In this document: one piece after another, positions 8,420-20,140 of the stretch
Numbering within the stretch: the stretch's first letter is position 1
Layout of the letters: every line of letters starts with the position of its first letter
Assembly: GCA_963759055.1 (NCBI GenBank)
Contig: CAVWYD010000006.1
Coordinates: 1 to 64,000, forward strand
DNA length: 64,000 nucleotides
Direction of reading: 5' to 3'
Origin: Thiosocius sp963759055
GTDB lineage: Bacteria > Pseudomonadota > Gammaproteobacteria > Chromatiales > Chromatiaceae
Notes under the pieces: generated by a model
Seen by the model: only the letters and a program-made list of their open reading frames with translations
Databases searched by the model: none
Told to the model about the DNA's origin: nothing
Position numbers and translations under genes: made by a program

Positions 8420-8896
8420 ATGCCGGCCCGCATGGAAGTATCAGAGGGAAAAATCGACCTGTTCGAGGTCGATAGTCAGGTAGTAATGCGAGCCAGGGAT
8501 TTCAAGATAAACGGTTGTCAGAACGGTGTTCAATCAGGGCGCGCGCTGATTGCCTGGGCGTTGATCGCCGGTTTTCTGTTGCAGCCGGTGCTTGCCTACC
8601 TGGTGACCCCTATCGTCGCCCATGATGGCAGCGGCCAGCAGGTCGTCATCTGTACCCTGAAAGGCAGCAAGCTGGTTACGCTTGATTTGCCCGCGCTGGC
8701 GGACAACGACGAAACGGAACACTGCGCTGCCCTCAAGCTGTACCAGTTGGCCAGTGCCGTTCAGATTTCCGAGCCGCCGGTTTGCCCCGTCCTTTCCCTG
8801 TATTCGGTCGAAATGCAGGATCAGACCGCGGACCATCCGCACCGCACGCTGCATTTTTCCGCCTATTCAACACGCGCCCCGCCGCCGATTTCCTGA
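8420..8896 (+). CDS. DUF2946-like exported protein of the copper-uptake module
   Basis: Up to 158 residues; in-frame ATGs at 8432 and 8486 are alternative starts, the last giving MRARDFKINGCQNG followed by a hydrophobic segment (ALIAWALIAGFLLQPVLAYL) that looks like a signal or anchor. The rest is periplasmic and has Cys and His scattered through it (VICTLKG, EHCAAL, PVCPVL, HPHRTLHF). Small proteins of this kind, annotated DUF2946, commonly precede TonB-dependent copper receptors, as here (receptor starts 134 bases later). Function unknown; metal handling is an inference from context. Confidence 0.6.
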   Translation: MPARMEVSEGKIDLFEVDSQVVMRARDFKINGCQNGVQSGRALIAWALIAGFLLQPVLAYLVTPIVAHDGSGQQVVICTLKGSKLVTLDLPALADNDETEHCAALKLYQLASAVQISEPPVCPVLSLYSVEMQDQTADHPHRTLHFSAYSTRAPPPIS

Positions 8897-9030
8897 AAGC
8901 TCTCTTTCTTTAGCCCGCAATTACCGTGTTCGTCCACAGGTGAACGGCCTGACGCCATGCCGTTCATGTTGCGCGATACGACTTGGTCGTTTGCGGGATG
9001 GCCCCATAGCCAAGTTTCAGGACCCCAAAA

Positions 9031-11296
9031 ATGAATACGCTGAAAATACCAGTTTCGTTCCGGTTGAACCGGCTTTCCCTGGCAATTGCCCTGGTCTCGT
9101 TTACACATCCAGTCTTCGCACAGGACACTTTGCTCCGCCCGATCGTCGTGGAAGCGCAGGCCGACGAGGCACCGCTGGTCGGCGCATCGACGGTCGATGC
9201 CGAGACGATTCAGTTTCTGCGCCCTGCCACCAGCGACACGGCCAGTCTGCTGCGGGACGTGCCCGGGCTCAATCTCAACAGCGCCGGCGGTGTTTCCAGC
9301 CTGCCGTCGATTCATGGTCTTGCCGACGATCGTCTGCGCATCAAGGTGGACGGCATGGATCTGATTGCCTCCTGTCCAAACCACATGAATCCCCCCTTGT
9401 CGTACATCGACCCGAGCAACGTCGGCACACTGCAGGTCTTCGCCGGCATCACGCCGGTGAGCCTGGGCGGAGACAGCATCGGGGGCACCATAATTGCCAA
9501 CACGCTTTCGCCCGAGTTTGCCTCTACGGGCCAGGAACTGACCAAGGGCGAGTTGGGCGCGTTCTACCGCAGCAACAACGATGCGTACGGCGGAAACGCC
9601 GCTGCCACCTATGCGACGGACGCATTCAGCATCAACTACAACGGCAGCTGGAGCCAGGCCGACAACTACACAGCGGGCGACGATTTCAAGACATCGAAGG
9701 CGACGGGGCGGCTTGGTCATACCCTGCCGCTCGACGAGGTGGGTTCGACCGCCTATGAGACCCAGAATCACACCCTGGGAATGGCACTCAAGTCTGGCGA
9801 AAACCAGTTCGAGGCCAAGCTGGGCTACCAGAAGATGGACGAGCAGCTATACCCGAACCAGCGTATGGATATGCTCGACAACGAGCAGAAGCGCATCAAT
9901 CTGGGTTGGCTGCGTGACTTCGACTGGGGTGACCTGGAGGCGCGCGCCTATTATGAGGAAGTCGATCACATCATGGACTTTGGTGACGACAAGCGCATCT
10001 GGTACGGCATGGTATCCAGTCGCCCGCGGCTCGAGAGATGGGCAGCCCTGTTCGCCGATCGGCTCCATGACCTGCGCCTCCGGCATGCCGATGTACAGCG
10101 AGGGCGATACGACCGGTGTGACGGTCAAGGCGGATATCGACCTCTCAGCGAGTGACGTCCTGCGCGTCGGGAGTGAATACCAGCGCTACCGCCTGGATGA
10201 CTATTGGAAAGCGTCCGGCGCCAACATGTGGCCCGGGACCTTCCAGAACATCAACGACGGCGAGCGTGACCGCATGGCGCTGTTCACCGAGTGGGAAGCA
10301 CAGCTCGACGCACAGTGGCTGACCCTGCTCGGCGTGCGCTATGAGCGGGTCGAGACGGACGCCGATGATGTGCGTGGCTACGGCTCGGCCGCCGGAATGC
10401 AGTTTGTCGATGCGGCCGCCTTCAATGCGAGCGATCGGGACAAGACCGACAACAACTGGGATTTGACCGCCCTGGCCCGCTACAACCACGATGCCAACCT
10501 GGATGTCGAGTTCGGTGTGGCACGCAAGGTGCGCTCGCCGAATCTCTACGAACGCTACACCTGGTCCACCTGGCCGATGGCGGCGGTCATGAACAACTTC
10601 GTCGGCGATGGCAACGGCTATGTGGGCGACATCGACCTGGAACCCGAAAAGGCGTACACGGCCTCGGCGACTTTCGACTGGCACTCGGCCGATCGCAGCT
10701 GGGAGTTCAAGGCCACGCCGTACTACACGCGGGTGGACGACTATATCGATGCCGTTGCGTTGAATCCTGCGGGCTCTGCAGCCGAATCAGTTCAATGTCC
10801 TGCAGTACAAAAACCAGTCGGCCCGTCTGTACGGCATCGACCTCTCCGGCCAGATGCCCCTGGCGCGCAACGACTGGGGCGCATGGGGTCTGAAGGGTCT
10901 GATGAACTATACCGACGGCAAGAACCGCGACACGGACGATGAGCTCTACAACATCATGCCGCTCAATGGCAGGTTTACGCTCACCCACGAGCTAGGGCGG
11001 CTGGGACAACGGCATCGAGTGGGTGATGGTGGACGCGAAGGACGATGTCTCCGACGTGCGCAACGAGATCGAGACGTCGGGCTATGGTCTGCTCAATCTG
11101 CGGGCCAGTCATTCCTGGAAGACGGTGCGGGTCGATTTCGGCGTGGAGAACCTGTTCGACAAGTACTATGAGCTGCCGACCGGGCGGCGCCTACACCGGG
11201 CAGGGTATCGACCATGGGGATCAACGGCATACCTGGGGCATTGCTGTTCCCGGCATGGGACGTTCGATCTACGCCGGGGTGAACGTGAGCTTCTGA
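9031..11296 (+). CDS. TonB-dependent copper receptor (NosA/OprC type), four frameshifts
   Basis: Five collinear pieces in successive frames (about 9031-10030, 10035-10775, 10780-11000, 11005-11178, 11180-11296) give one receptor of about 750 residues. Visible parts: signal peptide ending VFAQ, plug domain with LLRDVPGLNLN and the copper-receptor hallmark CPNHMNPPLSYIDPSNV, barrel with GSEYQRYRLDDYW, PNLYERYTWS and VENLFDKYYELPTG, and the final aromatic VNVSF. The Met/His/Cys-rich plug motif identifies outer membrane copper uptake, often for nitrous oxide reductase or copper oxidases. exbB, exbD and tonB follow. All four shifts have the sign of one extra base; one is the GGG at about 11178. 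Error is more likely than decay. Confidence 0.85.
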
Positions 11297-11504
11297 GTCC
11301 TGTGCTCCGGCTGCGCTCGTGACACCGAACGGGTTCGCTGTCACGAGCGATTGTGGTTGGTTGATAAGGCCAGGGTTCAAATCGCAAGCTTGACGGATGT
11401 GATGTCCGGGAACGCTAAATACCGGGTCAGTGCGATCCGATCCCGGCGCCAGCAGATCGATCCAACTACGATGCATTTTTGAAAGTGATGAGGGTCTTGC
11501 AGAT

Positions 11505-11969
11505 ATGACTGATCTTTCCTGGCTGGACCAGATCTCGATGATGGTTCTGCTCAAGGGTTATCTCGATATCACCGTGTTCGGGATTCTCGGCCTGATGAGC
11601 TTCTTTATGCTGGCCTATGCGGTCGAGCGGGTGTTTTTCTTTGCAAGGATCGAGGTCAGCGACTACGGCGATCCGCACAACCTGCAGGTTGCGCTGACCA
11701 GCCACCTGACGGCGATCGCCTCGATTGCCTCGAATGCGCCGTACATCGGCCTGCTTGGTACGGTGCTGGGAATCTTGATCACCTTCCATGATCTGTCGTC
11801 AGGGGCCGAGCTGTCCGCATCCGCGGTCATGCTCGGCCTTGCCCTTGCGCTCAAGGCGACGGCCGCCGGCCTGGTGGTCGCTATTCCGGCCACCCTGATC
11901 TACAACGGTCTTGTCCGACGGGTCGATGTCTTGACCGCCCGCTGGAACAGCCTGCAGCAAACCTCATGA
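11505..11969 (+). CDS. exbB: ExbB-type TonB energiser (short MotA/TolQ/ExbB protein)
   Basis: 154 residues with three membrane helices: one near the N terminus (about 22-42) and two in the MotA/TolQ/ExbB domain (about 68-85 and 105-130, with APYIGLLGTVLGIL and the AAGLVVAIPATLIYN end). It forms the proton channel that powers TonB. The short length and the partner exbD next door match the type-2 ExbB/ExbD group. ATG 11505 is preferred to upstream in-frame codons because a GAGGG lies 11 bases upstream. It overlaps exbD by four bases. Confidence 0.88.
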   Translation: MTDLSWLDQISMMVLLKGYLDITVFGILGLMSFFMLAYAVERVFFFARIEVSDYGDPHNLQVALTSHLTAIASIASNAPYIGLLGTVLGILITFHDLSSGAELSASAVMLGLALALKATAAGLVVAIPATLIYNGLVRRVDVLTARWNSLQQTS

Positions 11970-12346
11970 AACCGCTGTCGCAAATGAATGTCATCCCCTT
12001 CATCGACGTGATGTTGGTGTTGCTTGCCGTGGTGCTGACCACTGCGACATTTGTCGCGCAGGGCAAGATACCGGTTGCATTGCCGAGTGCAACGCAGGCG
12101 GAGCCGCTGCCCGACCGGCAGTCACTCGAACTCACGATAGATGCGGTTGGCCAGCTTTATCTGGAAGAGCGAGCCATCACCATTTCCCAATTGGATGAGC
12201 GGCTTGTCGACCTGGAGGCGGAGGCGCAGCTGTTGTTGAGGGTTGATGAGGCCACCGCATTCCGGCATTTTGTTGCTGTGGTCGATCTGTTGAAGGCACG
12301 TGGAATGGAGAATCTGTCGATTGTTACCAAGCGCGGGGCGGGGTAG
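11966..12346 (+). CDS. exbD: ExbD-type TonB energiser subunit
   Basis: 126 residues: short cytoplasmic start, one helix with the proton-carrying aspartate (NVIPFIDVMLVLLAVVL, Asp14), and a periplasmic domain. It works with ExbB to drive TonB. ATG overlaps the exbB stop and its own stop TAG shares a G with the tonB GTG, so exbB, exbD and tonB are translationally coupled. Confidence 0.92.
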   Translation: MKPLSQMNVIPFIDVMLVLLAVVLTTATFVAQGKIPVALPSATQAEPLPDRQSLELTIDAVGQLYLEERAITISQLDERLVDLEAEAQLLLRVDEATAFRHFVAVVDLLKARGMENLSIVTKRGAG

Positions 12347-13140
12347 TGACGACGCCGTTGCGTTTGGGGTTCCTGTTTTCGGGCATGCTGCACGTGGCCG
12401 TGGTGGCGGCGTTTTCGCTGTCTTCGGATCAGGAGATCCCTGCGCTCGACGAGCCCAGGCCTCTCACCCTGAGGCTGGCCGTGTTTCAACCGGCGCAGTC
12501 TGCGCCCAGCCAGCAGCCTGCCGTTGAGCAGGCCCAGCCGGAACTGGTCGCCGAACAGCCCATTCCGCCTGACAAACAGATGAAAACCACGCCGCCGGCT
12601 GAAACGCCACCGGAGCCAGTTGCCAAACAGGTGGAGCCAAGGCCGCCGATGCCAAAGCCTGAACCTGTGGCCAAACGGGTGAGCAGCCCGAAACCGGCCC
12701 CCAAGCCGCGGACCGAGAAAAAACCGGAAAAGGTCAGGGCGAGCAAGGCAAAACCGCAGGAAGTCAGCCCGGCACCCCTTGCCATTCCCACTGTTGCGCT
12801 GGCAAGCGGCGCGAAACGGCAACCGGTTACGGCCGTGCTTGATCCACAGGAAAAGCAGCACTATCTGGCAGCATTGGCTGCGAAGATCAATCGCAGCAAA
12901 TACTATCCGATGGGTTCCCGCCGGCGTGGTGAGGAGGGCAAAGTGGTGGTCCAGTTCATTGTTCAGAAGAATGGTGACCTGACGGATCTCACCGTTGTCG
13001 AGTCGTCCGGATCCCGGCGTCTGGATGCGGCGGCGCTCAAGACGCTGCGGCGGGTCACCCCCTTTCGACCGATACCTGATGCCCTCGGTCGGGACCATTG
13101 GCCGATATCGGTTCCTATTGAGTTCAGCCTGAGCGGTTAG
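12346..13140 (+). CDS. tonB: TonB energy transducer
   Basis: 264 residues: GTG start, N-terminal membrane anchor (about 5-25), a long Pro/Lys/Glu-rich periplasmic spacer (about 45-155) and a C-terminal TonB domain (about 165-262) with YYPMGSRRRGEEGKVVVQF and TPFRPIPDAL. TonB contacts the receptor plug and passes on the proton-motive force. Its position after a copper receptor, exbB and exbD suggests it is dedicated to this receptor. Confidence 0.92.
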   Translation: MTTPLRLGFLFSGMLHVAVVAAFSLSSDQEIPALDEPRPLTLRLAVFQPAQSAPSQQPAVEQAQPELVAEQPIPPDKQMKTTPPAETPPEPVAKQVEPRPPMPKPEPVAKRVSSPKPAPKPRTEKKPEKVRASKAKPQEVSPAPLAIPTVALASGAKRQPVTAVLDPQEKQHYLAALAAKINRSKYYPMGSRRRGEEGKVVVQFIVQKNGDLTDLTVVESSGSRRLDAAALKTLRRVTPFRPIPDALGRDHWPISVPIEFSLSG

Positions 13141-13194
13141 TTGATCGAACGCCAGGCTTGGCCTGACATTGACTGAACAAGCGGTACTCCGCGT

Positions 13195-13221
13195 AAAAAA
13201 AGCCCGGCATTCGGCCGGGCT
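13195..13221 (-). terminator. Intrinsic terminator of acs
   Basis: AGCCCGGC (13201-13208) pairs with GCCGGGCT (13214-13221). On the minus strand the hairpin is followed by TTTTTT (13200-13195). It ends the acs transcript 35 bases after its stop; tonB converges from the other side. Confidence 0.88.
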
Positions 13222-13255
13222 CACAAGGGTCGAATTGGCCGCGCCGCTGAAAAGC

Positions 13256-15204
<1,949 letters not shown>

Positions 15205-15338
15205 AGCTTCTCCTCCGGGGGGACTGTTTATTTGATTTAGTCGGCCATTCTTTGAATTAAGCGAAATGGCTGTCAACTTAACGGGCATTAAACCGCTAAA
15301 TAGTGACCATTCCCGCGCGGCCGATCGAAGCGCAGATA

Positions 15339-16247
15339 TTACGCTTTTCTGTCTGGGCTGCAATCGGCAGGCAAGCCCTGGAGGGATCGCAGGCGTTGTG
15401 TAAAGGCATCGGCCGCCGGTGAGAGCCTAACCCCCCGACGTGCGATTATGGCAAGACGTCGCTCGATGCGCAGGCCCTGTACCGCTACCGCTACGACATC
15501 ATTCTGCTGTTCCATGCCGAGTTGGCTGACGAACGCCAGATTACCGGTGGTGGAGACCATGCGCAGGATCGCAGGTATGGAGCGCAGTTCCATTACGACG
15601 TTGACCTCGACGCCGGCGTCGCGCAATTTGCTGTCGATGATCTGGCGCAGGGCGCTGCCTGCCTCGAAGGCGACGAAGGCCTGGTCCGCGAGGTCTTGTA
15701 TGCGTACACGACGTTTTTTGGCAAGCAAATGATCGTGCCGTGCAACCAGCACGATACGGTCTGTGGTCAATGGGGTGACATCGAGTTCGCGGTCGCGCAC
15801 GGGCAGTGTGACCACGCCGAGTTCGAGATGTCCGGCAACCACATCATCGGCGATTTCGCTGCTGCCGGCCTCGCGCATCTGAAAGCGAACCTGTGGATGG
15901 GCCGCCTGGAATGCGGCGATGGCCTCGGGCAACATATAGGATACGGCTGTCGCGCCGCCGCCAATACGCACAGTTCCTCCCTCCAGCCGCTGGTGACTGG
16001 CGACCATCTCCCGCATGCGCTCGTAGCGTGCCACGATGCCCTGTGCCTCAGACTGCACCAGTCGCCCGATCTCCGTCAGTACGACCCCTTTTCGGCCTCG
16101 CACCAGCAGCTCGACGCCGAGATGTTCTTCGAGCTGCTGCAGGCGACGTGAAAGTGCCGGCTGGGTGATGCCGATGCGCTCGGCGGCCTCGGTGATTGCC
16201 CCGGTCTCGGCGACAGACAGGAATGATCGTAACAATGTCAGATCCAT
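15339..16247 (-). CDS. LysR-family transcriptional regulator
   Basis: 302 residues: N-terminal winged helix-turn-helix (about 1-60; LLRSFLSVAETGAITEAAERIGITQPALSRRLQQLEEHLG, split across) and a C-terminal effector-binding domain (about 90-295). It is divergent from acnB with 211 bases between the starts, and a T-N11-A dyad lies next to its own start, so it probably controls itself and acnB. The inducer cannot be told from sequence. It could instead act on acs behind it, which is on the same strand but separated by 134 bases. Confidence 0.9.
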   Translation of the reverse strand: MDLTLLRSFLSVAETGAITEAAERIGITQPALSRRLQQLEEHLGVELLVRGRKGVVLTEIGRLVQSEAQGIVARYERMREMVASHQRLEGGTVRIGGGATAVSYMLPEAIAAFQAAHPQVRFQMREAGSSEIADDVVAGHLELGVVTLPVRDRELDVTPLTTDRIVLVARHDHLLAKKRRVRIQDLADQAFVAFEAGSALRQIIDSKLRDAGVEVNVVMELRSIPAILRMVSTTGNLAFVSQLGMEQQNDVVAVAVQGLRIERRLAIIARRGVRLSPAADAFTQRLRSLQGLPADCSPDRKA

Positions 16248-16248
16248 A

Positions 16249-16265
16249 CATGCAAAAATAGCATG
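16249..16265. promoter_or_regulatory. LysR-type T-N11-A dyad between lysR and acnB
   Basis: CATGC (16249-16253) and GCATG (16261-16265) are inverted copies around AAAAATA, which places T and A 11 bases apart as in LysR boxes. It is immediately upstream of the lysR start, and a further ATGCA (16272-16276) lies on the acnB side. Confidence 0.5.
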
Positions 16266-16458
16266 TTATTTATGCAAAGTATCCATTATACGTATGCTTT
16301 TGCCTTTGCTATGTTGCGCTGCATTAAGACGGAAGGTCGCTTTGAACCGTTGAATCTAGACGGGGCAAAGGAAAGTTACTAAGCAGGTTCAACCACCACG
16401 CGTGCAGCAGCCGACTAGACTTGTGCCGTTGCACGCGACAAGTGAATGAGGTGATCAA

Positions 16459-19062
16459 ATGCTCGAAGCCTATCGTACACACGTTGAAGAACGCGCCGCC
16501 CAGAGAATCCCGCCGCTGCCGCTGAACGCCGAGCAGGTCAACGACCTGGTCGAGCTGCTGAAAGCGCCGCCGGCCGGTGAGGAGGAGACTCTGCTGGACC
16601 TGCTGACCAACCGCGTGCCTCCGGGTGTGGACGAGGCCGCCTATGTGAAGGCCGGTTTCCTGGCTGCCATCGCCAAGGGTGAGGCTGCCTCGCCGCTGGT
16701 CGACAAGCGCAAGGCGGTGGAACTGCTCGGCACCATGCTGGGCGGTTACAACATCCAGCCGCTGATCGAGCTGATAGACGACGCCGAGCTGGGCGAACTG
16801 GCGGCCGAGCAGCTGAAGTTCACCCTGCTGATGTTCGATGCCTTTCACGACGTTGAAGAAAAGGCCAGGGCCGGTAACGCCAATGCCAAGGCGGTCATGC
16901 AGTCGTGGGCCGACGCCGAGTGGTTCACGCGCAAGGACGATGTACCTGCCGAAATCAAGCTGACCGTGTTCAAGGTGACCGGCGAGACCAACACCGACGA
17001 CCTGTCGCCTGCCCAGGATGCCTGGTCGCGACCCGATATTCCACTGCATGCGCTGGCGATGTTGAAGAACGAGCGCGATGGTATCGTTCCGGACGACCCC
17101 GGCAAGGTCGGCCCGATCAAAGCGATCGAGGCACTTCAGCAGAAGGGACCGCCCCTGGCCTATGTGGGTGATGTGGTCGGTACCGGTTCGTCGCGCAAGT
17201 CGGCCACCAACTCCGTGCTGTGGCACATGGGTCATGATATTCCATTCGTACCGAACAAGCGTGCCGGGGGCGTGGTGCTGGGCGGCAAGATCGCACCGAT
17301 CTTCTTCAATACCGTCGAGGACTCCGGTGCACTGCCGATCGAGTGCCCGGTTGACAATCTGGCCATGGGCGACGTGATCGTCCTCAAGCCGTATGAAGGC
17401 AAGATCGAGAACGAGTCCGGCGAGGTCATCTCGGAGTTTTCTCTGAAGACCGACGTTATTCTCGACGAGGCGAAGGCCGGCGGCCGGATTCCGCTCATCA
17501 TCGGCCGCAGCCTGACTGCCAAGGCACGCGAGTCGCTGGGGCTCGGTCATAGCGAGGTGTTCCGTCGCCCGGTCGATCCTGAAGACAGTGGCAAGGGCTT
17601 TACCCTGGCACAGAAGATGGTCGGCAAGGCCTGTGGTGTCGCGGGCGTTCGTGCCGGCACCTACTGCGAGCCGCGGATGAACACGGTGGGTTCTCAGGAC
17701 ACCACCGGCCCGATGACGCGCGACGAGCTCAAAGAATTGGCCTGTCTCGGCTTTTCAGCGGACCTGGTGATGCAGTCCTTCTGTCACACCGCGGCCTATC
17801 CGAAGCCGGTCGACATCAACACCCAGCATACCCTGCCGGACTTTATCCAGACCCGTGGTGGAGTCTCGCTGCGTCCGGGTGACGGCATCATCCACAGCTG
17901 GCTTAACCGCATGCTGCTGCCGGACCAGGTCGGTACGGGCGGTGATTCGCACACCCGCTTCCCGCTCGGTATCTCTTTCCCGGCCGGTTCCGGTCTGGTC
18001 GCCTTCGGTGCCGCGCTGGGCGTCATTCCGCTGGATATGCCCGAATCGGTACTGGTCAGGTTTACCGGTGAGATGCAGCCGGGCATCACCCTGCGCGATC
18101 TGGTCAACGCGATCCCTTATGCCGCCCTGCAGCGTGGTCTGCTGACGGTCGAGAAGAAGGGCAAGAAGAATGTCTACAACGGCCGTATCGTCGAGATCCA
18201 GGGTCTGCCGGACCTGACCGTGGAACAGGCGTTCGAGCTGTCGGATGCCTCGGCCGAGCGTTCCGCCGGTGGTTGTACCATCGAGCTGTCGGAGGAGTCG
18301 GTCGCCGAATACCTTCGCTCAAACATCATCATGCTGCGCTGGATGATCGACAACGGCTATCAGGATGCACGCACACTCGAGCGCCGTGCACGCGCGATGG
18401 AAGAGTGGCTGGAGAATCCGAGCCTGATGCGGGCCGACGCCGATGCCGATTATGCCGAGGTCATCGAGATCAACATGTCCGAGATCACCGAGCCGCTGTT
18501 GGCCTGCCCGAACGATCCGGACGATGTCAAGCCGCTGTCCGAGGTCGCCGGCCGCAAGATCGATGAGGTTTTCATCGGTTCCTGCATGACCAACATCGGC
18601 CATTTCCGGGCGGCGGGCAAACTGCTGCAGGCGGCGGGTGAGGTCATCCCGACCCGGCTGTGGATTGCGCCGCCGACCAAGATGGACGAGCACCTTCTGA
18701 TGGAAGAGGGCTACTACAACATCTATGCGGCGGCCGGTGCGCGTACCGAGATGCCGGGTTGTTCGCTGTGCATGGGTAACCAGGCGCGGATCGCGGCCAA
18801 CTCGACTGCGGTCTCGACCTCGACGCGTAACTTCCCGAACCGTCTGGGGCAGGGTGCGGACGTGTTCCTGGCCTCGGCCGAACTCGCCGCGATTGCCTCG
18901 ATACTCGGCAAGCTGCCGACACCGGCTGAGTACATGGAGTACGCGACCAAGATCGACAGCATGGCACCTGAAGTTTATCGCTACATGAATTTCGACAAGA
19001 TGCCGGAGTTCGTCGAATCGGCCAAGCGAGGCCAGGAAGTGGTGTTGAAACTGGCGATGTGA
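16459..19062 (+). CDS. acnB: Bifunctional aconitate hydratase 2 / 2-methylisocitrate dehydratase
   Basis: 867 residues, the AcnB length. It interconverts citrate and isocitrate. The three 4Fe-4S ligands are C709 (GSCMTNIGHF), C768 and C771 (GCSLCMGNQ), one residue short of the E. coli numbering. The N-terminal HEAT-like domain and swivel domain precede the catalytic core, the AcnB order. No propionate (methylcitrate) genes are nearby, so a TCA or glyoxylate role is more likely. Well-spaced GAGGTGATC precedes the ATG; an intrinsic terminator follows. Confidence 0.97.
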   Translation: MLEAYRTHVEERAAQRIPPLPLNAEQVNDLVELLKAPPAGEEETLLDLLTNRVPPGVDEAAYVKAGFLAAIAKGEAASPLVDKRKAVELLGTMLGGYNIQPLIELIDDAELGELAAEQLKFTLLMFDAFHDVEEKARAGNANAKAVMQSWADAEWFTRKDDVPAEIKLTVFKVTGETNTDDLSPAQDAWSRPDIPLHALAMLKNERDGIVPDDPGKVGPIKAIEALQQKGPPLAYVGDVVGTGSSRKSATNSVLWHMGHDIPFVPNKRAGGVVLGGKIAPIFFNTVEDSGALPIECPVDNLAMGDVIVLKPYEGKIENESGEVISEFSLKTDVILDEAKAGGRIPLIIGRSLTAKARESLGLGHSEVFRRPVDPEDSGKGFTLAQKMVGKACGVAGVRAGTYCEPRMNTVGSQDTTGPMTRDELKELACLGFSADLVMQSFCHTAAYPKPVDINTQHTLPDFIQTRGGVSLRPGDGIIHSWLNRMLLPDQVGTGGDSHTRFPLGISFPAGSGLVAFGAALGVIPLDMPESVLVRFTGEMQPGITLRDLVNAIPYAALQRGLLTVEKKGKKNVYNGRIVEIQGLPDLTVEQAFELSDASAERSAGGCTIELSEESVAEYLRSNIIMLRWMIDNGYQDARTLERRARAMEEWLENPSLMRADADADYAEVIEINMSEITEPLLACPNDPDDVKPLSEVAGRKIDEVFIGSCMTNIGHFRAAGKLLQAAGEVIPTRLWIAPPTKMDEHLLMEEGYYNIYAAAGARTEMPGCSLCMGNQARIAANSTAVSTSTRNFPNRLGQGADVFLASAELAAIASILGKLPTPAEYMEYATKIDSMAPEVYRYMNFDKMPEFVESAKRGQEVVLKLAM

Positions 19063-19096
19063 TCGGCAACTGAGACCTGCGGGCTCAGGAGAAACG

Positions 19097-19124
19097 AAAC
19101 CCCGGCAGGATTGCCGGGGTTTTT
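19097..19124 (+). terminator. Intrinsic terminator of acnB
   Basis: AAACCCCGGCA (19097-19107) pairs with TGCCGGGGTTT (19112-19122), followed by T to 19124. The hairpin may also serve the convergent decarboxylase gene, though the A run on the other side is short. Confidence 0.9.
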
Positions 19125-19196
19125 ATGTATCGCCTGGCGGACTTGCCGCTGTTGCCGTTATGCGCGCGTCAAGTCAAGGACGGCTTCGCCGGCTGC

Positions 19197-19976
19197 TCAT
19201 TCGCCAATGAAGTTCGGCTTGCGCTTTTCCAGAAACGCACTCAGCCCTTCCTTGTAGTCGTGACTGTCGTACACGGCGCGACGCAGCCCCTGAATACGCT
19301 CAAACATTCGCGGCGTCACCGGGTGCGCACTCTCCATGATTCTCAATTGCTCTTTGATCACAGCAATGCTGAGGGGTGCATTCTTTTTGATCTGCCCCGC
19401 AAGTTCCTGCACGCGCTGCTCCAACGCGTCTTTTTCGACCACATAGTTGATCATCCCGAGTCGCTCGGCGCGGACCGCCGATACGGGCTGGGCGGTAAAG
19501 GCCATTTCGCGCAGGATCATACGATTCGTCGCGTGCATGAAGTTGAGCACACCCGTCGTGTTGTAAGGAACACCCAGCTTGGCCGGGGTGATTGCAAAGG
19601 TGCTGTTCACTGTTGCCACGATCATGTCACAGGCGAAGGCCATCTCACAGGCACCTCCCCAGACACCCCCTTCAATCATGGCGATGACCGGTATCGGCAA
19701 GGTCTCAATCTCTCTCACGACCATGCGCAGGGGGTCGTCCCAGCCCAGTGGGTCGCGTCCTGTCAGCGGCAGCTCTTTGACATCATGACCTGCCGACCAG
19801 ATCTTGGCGCCGGGCGGGGCCCTCAGGATCACCACGCGCGCCTTCTGCTGATGGAAATCTTTGAGCGCCGTGATGATTTCACCAATTAGCAACTCGTTGA
19901 GCGCATTGTGCTTCCTGAGGTGATTCATCGTGATGGTACCGATTGAATGCTCCAGCTCGGTTTTAACTAGCGACAT
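19197..19976 (-). CDS. scpB: Methylmalonyl-CoA decarboxylase (crotonase family)
   Basis: 259 residues, against 261 for E. coli ScpB. It decarboxylates methylmalonyl-CoA to propionyl-CoA. Crotonase features seen: oxyanion-hole GHDVKEL and EGGVWGGACEMAFACD, and the decarboxylase-type KLGVPYN with the tyrosine used by ScpB. The start is ATG 19976 (MSLVKTELEH) with AAGGGAG 7 bases upstream. It is the last gene of the mutase operon, 164 bases after the mutase large subunit, which supports decarboxylase over a plain enoyl-CoA hydratase. Confidence 0.85.
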   Translation of the reverse strand: MSLVKTELEHSIGTITMNHLRKHNALNELLIGEIITALKDFHQQKARVVILRAPPGAKIWSAGHDVKELPLTGRDPLGWDDPLRMVVREIETLPIPVIAMIEGGVWGGACEMAFACDMIVATVNSTFAITPAKLGVPYNTTGVLNFMHATNRMILREMAFTAQPVSAVRAERLGMINYVVEKDALEQRVQELAGQIKKNAPLSIAVIKEQLRIMESAHPVTPRMFERIQGLRRAVYDSHDYKEGLSAFLEKRKPNFIGE

Positions 19977-20140
19977 TGGATTTACTCCCTTGGAGTCAGA
20001 GTTGAGGTCGATCCCTGAATATTTGTGACGGCACGGGGCAGGGAGCTCAACCAACTGGAAACAGGTTGCTCGCATGCCTGCGCCCGGCAGTTTGGTCCTC
20101 CCGACCAGAATGGATGTTTTTGCAGAACCGCGAGCATTGG

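Noticed and set aside
9031..11296. Copper receptor as a true pseudogene
   Set aside because: All parts of the barrel remain conserved and each shift is a single extra base; sequence error explains it better.
16324..17550. Long minus-strand open frame of 408 codons
   Set aside because: It lies inside acnB on the other strand; the translation is His/Arg-rich and matches nothing, as expected for a shadow frame in G+C-rich DNA.
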